DNA of 7,087 bases from Methanocalculaceae archaeon (GCA_031255895.1 JAIRRQ010000092.1:1-7087), one strand, 5' to 3'. Positions 1 to 5,944 are shown, counted from the stretch's first letter. The notes: generated by a model not told the origin, from the sequence alone. Translations and numbers: made by a program.

Positions 1-169
1 GGAAGTGGGAGTCCAAGTGGGTGCATATACACATATTTCGTTGATACCACATATCTATTTTAAGCGGGATGCAGCGGATATTCTTCCGTTTTGCCAGAAA
101 GGAATGATATTTACACCGAGTGAGGTGGTGTGTCGGGCGTGTGGAGGATGTACACTTTCACGACGGTAA
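1..169 (+). CDS. 3' end of a gene, possibly methanogen-type thymidylate synthase (partial)
   Basis: The frame starting at base 2 is open from the window edge to a TAA at 167-169 and gives 55 residues, so only the C-terminus of the protein is present. It contains a THISLIPHIYFKRD segment, which resembles the region near the C-terminus of archaeal thymidylate synthases where an HIY-type motif corresponds to the HLY motif that contacts dUMP in bacterial enzymes. It ends in a cysteine cluster, VCRACGGC, that could bind a metal. Thymidylate synthase would convert dUMP to dTMP with a folate or pterin methylene donor in the cytoplasm. This would fit the dUTPase gene 0.9 kb downstream, which makes dUMP. 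The assignment rests on motif memory from a short fragment, and another cysteine-ended enzyme is possible. That the fragment is a true coding end is more secure. A T-run begins four bases after the stop codon. Confidence 0.5.
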   Translation, partial: EVGVQVGAYTHISLIPHIYFKRDAADILPFCQKGMIFTPSEVVCRACGGCTLSRR

Positions 170-172
170 TCA

Positions 173-178
173 TTTTTT
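173..178 (+). terminator. T-run just after the first gene
   Basis: Six T residues follow the TAA at 167-169 almost directly. A short T-run is sufficient for archaeal RNA polymerase to terminate, so this is a plausible end for the upstream transcript. No stem-loop precedes it. Confidence 0.35.
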
Positions 179-283
179 GGAAAAGAGTCAGGAGCTCCCA
201 TCGTGACACACGTCCGGTGATTGTGAATGCATATACGGAGATGGTACGCTGACATTTTGACTGACAGGTATTCCATTGGTTGT

Positions 284-342
284 CAAGATCATTGCGTAGA
301 ATGGTACATAATTGAGCTATGTTATTCTAGATAATGATCTTG
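284..342. repeat. Long imperfect inverted repeat / hairpin
   Basis: CAAGATCATT at 284-293 pairs perfectly with AATGATCTTG at 333-342. After a small internal loop, TAGAAT (297-302) pairs with ATTCTA (324-329). After another, CATA (307-310) pairs with TATG (318-321) around a seven-base loop, ATTGAGC. This gives 20 Watson-Crick pairs in 59 bases, far more than the surrounding sequence offers. It is not followed directly by a T-run, so it is not a typical terminator. It could be a small non-autonomous element, a structured transcript or the remains of a terminal repeat. No second copy is present in the window. Confidence 0.55.
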
Positions 343-508
343 GGTTTTGGTGGTGTGAGTGTTGTTGATTAATGCAATTTTGTGAATTGCTATGAATGGT
401 GTAATGGATGATACGCAGAGTACGATGTTCTGGTTGAAAAGAGGTTAGAGAGAGCTATTGATACGGATATACCTGATCATACGTGAAACTGTTGAGATGC
501 TATTTTGA

Positions 509-820
509 ATGCTGAGGCACCTAAAGATAGTTGATGATAAGCCTAATTTTGATCATCACACCCCAATTACGATTCCACTTTACCAAAGAAATGGAACTAG
601 AATAACTATTTTTGTCACCGTGTTCAAAGATGGATACATCACACACAAATCTCTCTGATTCGTAACAGCTGGTCAGACTAACACTGCAACAACATTGATA
701 TCCCAAAATATCCCGATTGCACTGGTAGGAGGAATCATTGTGATGATTATCATCACCTTAGTTATTGTCTCCCTCGTGAAGGGAAAAGGAATATTGGATG
801 CTCGCAGTAAAAAAAAAGAT
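509..820 (+). pseudogene. Decayed membrane-anchored surface protein (PEGA-like domain plus C-terminal helix)
   Basis: One frame reads as protein from about 509 to 820 apart from a TGA at 656-658. Before the stop it gives a beta-strand-rich stretch (ITIFVTVFKDGYITHKSL). After the stop it continues with FVTAGQTNTATT, and together these resemble the end of a PEGA-like or other beta-sandwich surface domain. A hydrophobic helix follows at 713-778 (IPIALVGGIIVMIIITLVIVSLV), then a basic KGKG tail, as in archaeal cell-surface proteins anchored at the C-terminus. No start with a ribosome binding site is visible, the N-terminal part is missing, and the frame runs through a poly-A tract into the antisense of the tRNA gene. 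The short open frame beginning TTG at 695 is therefore read as a fragment and not as a separate gene. Domain identity is tentative; the degraded state is fairly clear. Confidence 0.5.
809..817 (-). terminator. T-run downstream of tRNA-Arg
   Basis: Nine consecutive A on the plus strand read as nine T on the minus strand, about 34 bases past the tRNA 3' end. A shorter run of five T lies at 843-847, only a few bases beyond the tRNA. Oligo-T tracts are the usual termination signal for archaeal stable RNA genes, so either or both could end the tRNA transcript. Confidence 0.45.
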
Positions 821-850
821 TGTTCTAACACTTTTTCAAACGAAAAATTA

Positions 851-922
851 CGGACCTGCTGGGGATCGAACCCAGATCTCCGGGTTCGAAGCCCGGAAGG
901 ATATCCACTACCCTACAGATCC
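851..922 (-). tRNA. tRNA-Arg (anticodon UCG)
   Basis: On the minus strand a complete cloverleaf folds. The acceptor arms are GGATCTG and CAGGTCC, with one G-T pair. The D-loop carries the invariant GG, the anticodon stem is CCGGG/CCCGG with loop CTTCGAA, and the T-arm is CTGGG/CCCAG around TTCGATC. The loop places TCG at positions 34-36, which reads CGA and other CGN arginine codons. A20 and C35, the usual arginine identity bases, are both present. The discriminator base is G (851), and CCA is not encoded, so it must be added after transcription. There is no intron. The gene lies back to back with dut, and its 3' end abuts the decayed surface-protein gene. Confidence 0.95.
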
Positions 923-1024
923 AGTTGATCTATTTATCTCTCTTTATCCCTTTTTTACTCTATCGTATTTGCCTGGCAAACCATAACAAAAAGTACAATT
1001 GCCGCAGAAACCAACAAAAGAGAT

Positions 1025-1456
1025 ATGTTGCTTTCTTCCTCTGCAATCCGTGAACGTATCGCTGATGGAACGCTTGATATAACGCCGTTTTCCGAAATAT
1101 CGCTTCAACCTGCATCCTATGATCTACGGGTTGCTGAGGATATAGTTATGAAAGCGGGTGAATTGTCCCTTATCGCAACGATGGAGTTCGTCAGTCTTCC
1201 CACCGATCTTGCTGCAACTCTCCGTGTTCGCTCATCCTTTGGTCGGAAAGGAGTACTTCTTGGTGCCGGGTACATCGATCCTGGGTTTCGAGGAAATCTC
1301 ACGTTGTGCACTGTAAACATGGGACCGGTGGACATTTCGGTTGAAAAAGGAACACGTATCGCACAGATGCTTATTCATCTTATCCTTGGCGATGTGGAAA
1401 ATGCCTACAACGGCAACTATCAGGATAGTTGCGGTGTAGTACAATCAAAAATATAA
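1025..1456 (+). CDS. dut: Archaeal dUTPase (dUTP diphosphatase, Dcd/Dut fold)
   Basis: This 143-residue protein belongs to the dCTP deaminase/dUTPase superfamily and would hydrolyse dUTP to dUMP and diphosphate in the cytoplasm, keeping uracil out of DNA. Visible motifs are QPASYDLR (28-35), RSSFGRKGV (69-77, nucleotide-binding Ser/Arg), GYIDPGFRGNLTL (82-94, with D85 as the likely catalytic or metal-linked Asp), G109-R111-Q114 and a C-terminal YNGNYQDS (128-135) for the substrate-closing tail. The glutamate that performs deamination in dCTP deaminases, ten residues after the motif Asp, is Cys95 here, so a dUTPase is favoured over a deaminase. It resembles the short archaeal dUTPase family (about 145-160 residues). 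The start is the only ATG that gives the conserved MLLS N-terminus. No clear ribosome binding site or TATA element was found upstream. It ends 12 bp from the convergent CetZ-like gene. Confidence 0.85.
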   Translation: MLLSSSAIRERIADGTLDITPFSEISLQPASYDLRVAEDIVMKAGELSLIATMEFVSLPTDLAATLRVRSSFGRKGVLLGAGYIDPGFRGNLTLCTVNMGPVDISVEKGTRIAQMLIHLILGDVENAYNGNYQDSCGVVQSKI

Positions 1457-1468
1457 GCGATCTCACCT

Positions 1469-3448
1469 CTATTTGTCATTTTCGCTCTTTTTTGCGATTT
1501 CTCTGATAGTTGCATTTTTCGGAAGAGGAATCGTTGTTACCCGGATGCTCTTGTTCACCTCGCGGGGTTTCTGTACATCGAGAATTTTTGCGGATTCATC
1601 TATCTCCTTTGGTCGCTGAATTCCAGATATCTTGATGCATGTGTCAGTCATCGTCTCTTTCGGTCGATTGTTACCTCCACCAATTGTTTTTCCGGAAAAA
1701 ACACTGTTTGAGTCCTTTGGTTTATCCTTGTTGCCGACATCCACCATACCTGAAAGTACATTGTCTATTTTCTTCTGCCGCTTTAACATCATGATCGTAT
1801 TCGTATTATTGCTCATATGTCGTTGTTTTTTCGAACAAACAATGGAGATTTTTGGCATTTCCTTTGATTTGAGTTTTTCATTGGATATCAGCGGTTGGTT
1901 TTCAGACTGAAGATTATCAAAAGTGGTAGTTGTCCGTGGTTGCTGGATCTGTTGCTGATGTGTCGATGGTGATATCATTTTTTTGACCACATCTTCAAGT
2001 ACATCTTCATCATTCGCAGGAATTGGAGATCGGATATATCGCGACTGAATTTGAGCAGCAAACATAGTTTCATCCTCTTCACATGCATCGTCCAGAGGAT
2101 AGGATGGAGATTGCATTATCTGTGAATTTTTCTGAAATATTTCGTTTTCATTCGCTTGTTTAGATGAATCATCCAGCTCAAAGATATCATCTTCTGTTTT
2201 CATCATGACTGGGTGATTGATAATTCCAATTGGCATCACCATCTCGTTCTCGAAGAGAATTTCGTCGTTTGCAATCTGAATGGTTGGGTTTTTCTTGATT
2301 TTCTCTTCCTCTTCTATATCATACTTTCTGTTCTGCTCATTGTAGTATATTGTTCTAATTTCGTCCAATTCCCTCACTCGTGGTACATTTTCCAGACCAG
2401 CAAGAACAATGATCACACCGACATACTGGGTTGATTTGACAGGGTAATCTCCTGCTCGCATTTCAAGTCCCTTGATGCTGCGGTCGATCCATTTACGAAC
2501 TGTTTGGAATCCCTTCATGGACAATTCATCAGATGGTCCTGCAATCAGCACCAATGCTTTTTCAGAGGATGTGAGATCACAGGGGACGGATACTTCCCGA
2601 TATACCGCTTGTTTTGCCAATTCAACAATACGAGAGGTCCGTGCCTGATTCTCTCCGAAAAGATATTTTTCCACCCGGATACGTTTCATCATACTATTGG
2701 TCCAGGTGGTCGGAAGTTTTTCGATTGCATACCCGATTGCAACGAGCCCTGTCTCTTTGAGAGTGTTGAGCACCTCTCCTGCATCTAAAACCACTTCTGC
2801 GACCTCAACACCCTTATGGCCGAACTCTCCGGCGCGAAGCAGAAGGCCGACACGACGCGCAAGCATCTCATTGAGAATCGGGAACATTTCGTAGATGGTG
2901 GCCTTGTGTTTTGTTTCCATCACATTCTTGATATCATTTTCCTCTTCGATACGTTTGAACCACGTTTCATTGTCAAAGAGGATCGTTGCCTGGGATACTT
3001 CCCGGACATCCTCAAGCGTTTTGGATGCTCTGGCAGAAACCTTTACACCTTCATTTTTCCCGGGAAGTGTGAGAATGGTAAAGATGGGATCGGAGAAGGT
3101 GTTGTTGAGTTGGGATACGATGGTTGGCACCAGCTCGGCCATCCTCCCGCCAAGACCAGCACAGACAAATACCGCATCAATCTCTTCGATACCGTCACGT
3201 TGGAAACAGTTTGTGAGGTTTCCAACTTCAAAATCGGTTCCTCGGTTATTATGTTCTTTAGCAGGATCGATGGGTGTGAGAATAAACCGGTCTTCCTGCG
3301 AAATGGTCCGCATCTCAGAGATGGTTTTTTGGTCTGCATCAAACACAAAGGATTGTACACTCCGGACGCCGCTTCGCTCATCGTGCTGATCGAGCACATC
3401 GACGATACGGCACCCTGCTCCGCCAACTCCGATGAGTAATGCTCTCAT
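1469..3448 (-). CDS. CetZ-like tubulin/FtsZ superfamily protein with altered T4 loop and long repeat-bearing tail
   Basis: This 659-residue protein can be followed along the CetZ family over residues 1-385. It has an N-terminal T1 loop GVGGAGC (7-13), a conserved ILFDNETW (156-163), RAGEFG (205-210) and the T7-like VVLDAGEVLNTL (219-230, acidic D222 and E225 kept). Later come a CetZ C-domain block with ALVLIAGP (298-305), AGDYPV (332-337) and NVPRVREL (354-361). CetZ proteins are tubulin-like GTPases that affect cell shape in archaea. The T4 phosphate loop, normally GGGTGSG, reads GLGGRMAEL (98-106) here, so GTP binding may be weakened or lost. Residues 386-659 form an acidic, then Q/N/S-rich and finally basic tail that is probably disordered. 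It carries four or five short repeats with [RKL]-P-[KR] at 596, 613, 628 and 643. The start is set by AGGTGA six bases upstream of the ATG. Role is unknown; family membership is confident. Confidence 0.85.
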   Translation of the reverse strand: MRALLIGVGGAGCRIVDVLDQHDERSGVRSVQSFVFDADQKTISEMRTISQEDRFILTPIDPAKEHNNRGTDFEVGNLTNCFQRDGIEEIDAVFVCAGLGGRMAELVPTIVSQLNNTFSDPIFTILTLPGKNEGVKVSARASKTLEDVREVSQATILFDNETWFKRIEEENDIKNVMETKHKATIYEMFPILNEMLARRVGLLLRAGEFGHKGVEVAEVVLDAGEVLNTLKETGLVAIGYAIEKLPTTWTNSMMKRIRVEKYLFGENQARTSRIVELAKQAVYREVSVPCDLTSSEKALVLIAGPSDELSMKGFQTVRKWIDRSIKGLEMRAGDYPVKSTQYVGVIIVLAGLENVPRVRELDEIRTIYYNEQNRKYDIEEEEKIKKNPTIQIANDEILFENEMVMPIGIINHPVMMKTEDDIFELDDSSKQANENEIFQKNSQIMQSPSYPLDDACEEDETMFAAQIQSRYIRSPIPANDEDVLEDVVKKMISPSTHQQQIQQPRTTTTFDNLQSENQPLISNEKLKSKEMPKISIVCSKKQRHMSNNTNTIMMLKRQKKIDNVLSGMVDVGNKDKPKDSNSVFSGKTIGGGNNRPKETMTDTCIKISGIQRPKEIDESAKILDVQKPREVNKSIRVTTIPLPKNATIREIAKKSENDK

Positions 3449-3454
3449 TGTGGT

Positions 3455-3460
3455 TCACCT
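3455..3460 (-). promoter_or_regulatory. Ribosome binding site of the CetZ-like gene
   Basis: On the minus strand AGGTGA lies six bases before the ATG at 3446-3448. It matches the 3' end of archaeal 16S rRNA well and fixes the start directly ahead of the beta-strand and T1 loop expected at the N-terminus. Confidence 0.7.
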
Positions 3461-3496
3461 GTATCCTCGGAAAAATATATTCTGCTTTTATTTATT

Positions 3497-3525
3497 CCTT
3501 TTATAAACATATATTCTTTTATAAG
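3497..3525 (-). promoter_or_regulatory. Tandem TATA-like boxes upstream of the CetZ-like gene
   Basis: The minus strand reads TTTATAAAAGG (3507 down to 3497), and 9 bp further upstream CTTATAAAAG (3525 down to 3516). Both resemble archaeal box A. If the proximal one is used, initiation about 25 bases downstream would give a leader of roughly 28 bases that includes the AGGTGA. The distal box is nearly symmetrical and could also fire towards mer. Which box works cannot be told from sequence. Confidence 0.45.
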
Positions 3526-3655
3526 ATGTGATTGTTTTTTCTGATACTATCAATTATTCGGGAAGCGCATGCAAAAATCCCTGATTTTTTCATTACTTAG
3601 GCATCGATGATGAAATCCTCCGAATTTTGCCGGAATGATTATCTTCAAAACAGAA

Positions 3656-3666
3656 TCTATTTATGC
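3656..3666 (+). promoter_or_regulatory. TATA-like box of mer
   Basis: TCTATTTATGC follows a purine-rich AAAACAGAA that could serve as a TFB recognition element. Initiation about 25 bases downstream would fall near 3686, giving a leader of some 16 bases that just contains the GAGGTG before the TTG start. Confidence 0.4.
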
Positions 3667-3687
3667 AGAAGGGATCTATTTAGAATT

Positions 3688-3693
3688 GAGGTG
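3688..3693 (+). promoter_or_regulatory. Ribosome binding site that sets the TTG start of mer
   Basis: GAGGTG ends nine bases before TTG 3703-3705. No in-frame ATG exists nearby, and the TTG yields the N-terminus expected of the family (MTYGIEFVPG), so the site and the homology agree on this start. Confidence 0.65.
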
Positions 3694-3702
3694 TAAAGAA
3701 CT

Positions 3703-4686
3703 TTGACTTATGGAATTGAGTTTGTTCCAGGAAACGTTAATGTCAAGCAGGTAGTTAACTATTGTAAGCTTGCAGAGAGCAAGGACATTGACTACGCGTG
3801 GATTACTAACCACTACAACAACCGTCACTGCTATCCTGTTCTGACCGCAGTTGCTCAGGCAACCACGACTCTGAAGATGGGCCCTGGTATCATGAACTCC
3901 TTTACGGATACCCCGGCAGGAATGGCATCCTTTGCCTGCACGCTGAATGAACTTTCTGACGGTCGTGCAGTTCTTGGTATCGGTCCTGGTGACCTGTCCA
4001 CTCTTCCGAAGCTTGCAATTGACCCTGTGAAACCGGTCGCAAGACTTGGTGAGGCAATTGATCAAATTCGTGCACTCTGTAGCGGTGCAGAAGTGAAAAA
4101 ATCTGGTTTGCAGTTCTTCGACTACGATGGTGCGAAGTTGACTGGTGTTACCCTCCCTGGTAAAAAGGGCATCCCAATCTATGTTGGTGCACAGGGCCCG
4201 AAGGTCCTTGAGCTTGCTGGTTTAAAAGGAGATGGGGCGCTTATCAATGCATCCAATCCGAAAGATTTCGATGTTGCAATTCCGATTATCAAGGCAGCAA
4301 CCGAAAAGGTTGGCAAGAAAAACTTTGATGTTGGTGCATATACTGCTCTGTCCATTGATAAAGATCAGAAAAAAGCAGAAAAGGCAGCAAAAATTGTTGC
4401 AGCATTCATTGCGGCAGGTTCTCCCGAATCACTGCTCCAGCGTCATGGTCTCGACCTTGCAAACGTTGCAAAGATTAAGGATGCACTTGCACGTTTTGAT
4501 TTCGGTGCAGTCGGAGGACTTGTTACTGAGAAAGAGATCGCAGCATTTACTATATGTGGTACTCCTGATGTCATTCGCCAGAAATGTGATGATCTGACCA
4601 AAGCAGGCGTTACGCAGATCATCTTCGGTTCTCCGCTTGGACCAGATATGACGAATTCTATCCGCTTGCTTGGCAAGATTATGTAA
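3703..4686 (+). CDS. mer: 5,10-methylenetetrahydromethanopterin reductase (F420-dependent)
   Basis: Mer reduces methylene-H4MPT to methyl-H4MPT with reduced coenzyme F420, a cytoplasmic step of CO2-dependent methanogenesis just before methyl transfer to coenzyme M. The 327-residue length is typical. The protein is a luciferase-like TIM barrel with hallmark stretches GIEFVPGN (4-11), WITNHYNNR (33-41), the MGPGI turn (59-63), where the family has a non-prolyl cis bond in the F420 site, and DGRAVLGIGPGD (86-97). The C-terminal half has the Mer-type FTICGTP and TQIIFGSPLGPD segments. It starts with TTG, supported by GAGGTG upstream and by homology, which is notable for a highly expressed enzyme. 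It stands alone, divergent from the CetZ-like gene, and ends in a strong hairpin terminator. Identification is secure. Confidence 0.97.
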   Translation: MTYGIEFVPGNVNVKQVVNYCKLAESKDIDYAWITNHYNNRHCYPVLTAVAQATTTLKMGPGIMNSFTDTPAGMASFACTLNELSDGRAVLGIGPGDLSTLPKLAIDPVKPVARLGEAIDQIRALCSGAEVKKSGLQFFDYDGAKLTGVTLPGKKGIPIYVGAQGPKVLELAGLKGDGALINASNPKDFDVAIPIIKAATEKVGKKNFDVGAYTALSIDKDQKKAEKAAKIVAAFIAAGSPESLLQRHGLDLANVAKIKDALARFDFGAVGGLVTEKEIAAFTICGTPDVIRQKCDDLTKAGVTQIIFGSPLGPDMTNSIRLLGKIM

Positions 4687-4717
4687 ATCGGATCATTCCG
4701 ATTTTCCATATTTTTTT
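4685..4717 (+). terminator. Hairpin and T-runs after mer
   Basis: AAATCGGA (4685-4692) and TCCGATTT (4697-4704) form a perfect eight-pair stem around a TCAT loop, overlapping the last bases of the stop codon. T-runs follow at 4702-4705 and 4711-4717. This looks like a bacterial-style intrinsic terminator and should end the mer transcript at once. Confidence 0.8.
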
Positions 4718-4847
4718 GTTTTACAGGTGTTTGCTGATCTTTTTTGGTTTTGATCCCGTGGTGTGTGTGTGTTTTCTCATAATTAGTACTTTGTCTGCAT
4801 GCAATCAGATGCTTCTGGGGATGGGTGGGGTGCGTAATTATTTGCGA

Positions 4848-5168
4848 TCATTTGCGGATAATATATGATGACGAGTAGTTTTTTTGGTAGAATCGAAGGT
4901 ATATGATCTTGAAATTCAATTGTTTGTTATGCCTAGAACGGAATTTCCTAAATCGTCGATTAGGTGCTGTGTAGCGGAATAATCCCATCTCTTTTATTTC
5001 TGCGATAACTTTGTCTTTTGCGGAGACGATTTCTTCCTCTCACGTGTACGTCTGTGTTTGAAGTCTCTCCGAAGCGAGAGTATTATGCCTCTTTTTTTTC
5101 TTGTGTGGTTTATCATCTGTGGTGGCAGATCTGATAGAAAATAATTGACGATTCGCGGGGTTGTGACG
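4848..5168 (-). pseudogene. Possible gene remnant, unrecognised
   Basis: One minus-strand frame stays open from 5168 to a TGA at 4848-4850, about 106 codons, interrupted only by a TGA at 5040-5042. The reading has a protein-like charge pattern: around the internal stop it gives LASERLQTQTYT, then EEEIVSAKDKVIAEIKEMG, which would form an amphipathic helix. The lower part becomes basic and is less convincing. No start with a ribosome binding site is present; the first ATG after the internal stop (4986-4988) would leave only 46 residues. I recognise no family. It may be a decayed gene or a chance open frame in A/T-rich DNA. Confidence 0.2.
5065..5099 (+). terminator. Stem-loop followed by eight T
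   Basis: CTCTC (5065-5069) pairs with GAGAG (5076-5080) around a six-base loop, and T8 lies at 5092-5099. This has terminator-like form on the plus strand, but no gene precedes it closely; mer already ends at 4686 with its own signal. It could close an unrecognised plus-strand transcript. Confidence 0.3.
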
Positions 5169-5237
5169 TTACGAATGAATTTAACTGTTTTATCTATAAT
5201 TAAGTATTCATTGAATTGAATCTTTGTCTGACAGGTA

Positions 5238-5253
5238 GTTGCACTGGTGCAAC
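5238..5253. promoter_or_regulatory. Perfect dyad GTTGCAC-TG-GTGCAAC
   Basis: Two seven-base arms are perfect inverted copies separated by two bases. The form fits a binding site for a dimeric helix-turn-helix regulator, or a six-pair hairpin with a CTGG loop if transcribed. It lies about 40 bases downstream of a TATA-like TTTTATCTATAA (5190-5201), where a repressor could block initiation or elongation. No coding gene follows on the plus strand, so the target is unclear. Confidence 0.4.
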
Positions 5254-5370
5254 GCGATATCTTGGGTTATTAAAAAAAATGATGTTTATGGATCAGTTTG
5301 TTAAAGTTCGAAAAACGGTGGTCGGTGTGTTTTGGAACTGCAGTGTGGACTGAGGTAGTTCGAATTAGTC

Positions 5371-5451
5371 AGATGTATTTTCATCACATCTTGCATTTTT
5401 GGAAATTGTCCTATTTTCATCGAAAGTAGGTAAATCATCCCAAAAATTTGC
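5371..5451. other. Cluster of stem-loops, candidate structured RNA
   Basis: AGATGT (5371-5376) pairs with ACATCT (5386-5391). Next to it ATTTTTGG (5395-5402) pairs with CCAAAAAT (5440-5447), enclosing a nine-pair hairpin CCTATTTTC/GAAAGTAGG (5410-5418 with 5422-5430, one G-T pair, three-base loop). Three nested or adjacent stems in 80 bases of non-coding DNA suggest a transcribed RNA. The stems are A/T-rich, so stability is modest, and the strand is not certain. Confidence 0.3.
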
Positions 5452-5944
5452 TGTTGTTGAAATCATGGAAGTATTTTCTTTGTACAACGTATATTTAGGT
5501 AATACTTATTATATCTATTATCAATGTTTTGGCACTGAATATTATGATTATTGAATTATTATGAGTGTTCATTTCTTAAATCAATCATATTTTGAGCATT
5601 TTCAGTACGCGTGGTTGAGGTTTTATATGTATCTGTATCTTACTTTGTTTTGCAACATTCCTCGAGACAGCCCATCTCTGACAGTACCCGCGGTTTTGGT
5701 CCTTCACGAGTCTCTGTCTCATCTCCTCTTTTCTGCAGATATTGGATATTTTTGTGATTTGGTTCTGTGACAATCGTGGCATGCTGAAACTGCGTTGTTT
5801 CCCGTGCCTCATGGATGAAAGGATGCAGAACAAAATTTTGGTGGAATAGGATCGCGGTATTGTGGCAAAGTCATTTTTTTGTAATCATAGCATGTACGAA
5901 GAATACCACCTGATCTTGATTACACCCGATTTTTTGCAAGATTC

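Larger units (their letters stand above)
170..508. other. Intergenic stretch with hairpins, no gene
   Basis: All plus-strand frames here are cut by frequent stops. The minus-strand open frame at 55-276 mostly overlaps the end of the first gene and looks like its shadow. The stretch holds a long imperfect hairpin (284-342) and a small one at 374-390 (GCAATT, five-base loop, AATTGC). Part of it may be the eroded front of the surface-protein remnant that becomes readable from about 509, but no protein similarity could be followed into it. Confidence 0.5.

Noticed and set aside
261..270. CTGACAGGTA also present at 5228-5237
   Set aside because: A shared ten-base word is expected by chance many times in 7 kb, and flanks do not extend the match convincingly.
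656..658. TGA read as selenocysteine in the surface-protein remnant
   Set aside because: The gene lacks its front and its normal stop, and the domain is not a selenoprotein family, so a nonsense mutation is the simpler explanation.
695..928. Small membrane protein beginning at TTG 695
   Set aside because: The C-terminal third is translated from antisense tRNA, and the preceding sequence in the same frame continues as protein beyond a TGA, so it is better read as part of a degraded gene.
2816..3439. Long plus-strand open frames inside the CetZ-like gene
   Set aside because: They lie opposite a clearly recognised protein and have unnatural composition, so they are antisense shadows.
4817..4830. 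G-rich GGGG-AT-GGG-T-GGGG stretch as a G-quadruplex
   Set aside because: Only three G-tracts of three or more are present, so a standard three-tetrad quadruplex cannot form.
4866..4872. ATGATGA as a C box of a C/D small RNA
   Set aside because: No CTGA D box lies at a suitable distance downstream, and no C'/D' pair is seen.
5561..5833. Overlapping open frames on both strands (69 and 82 codons)
   Set aside because: Neither has a ribosome binding site or recognisable domain. The minus-strand one starts with TTG and has a basic composition without pattern; they look like chance openings.
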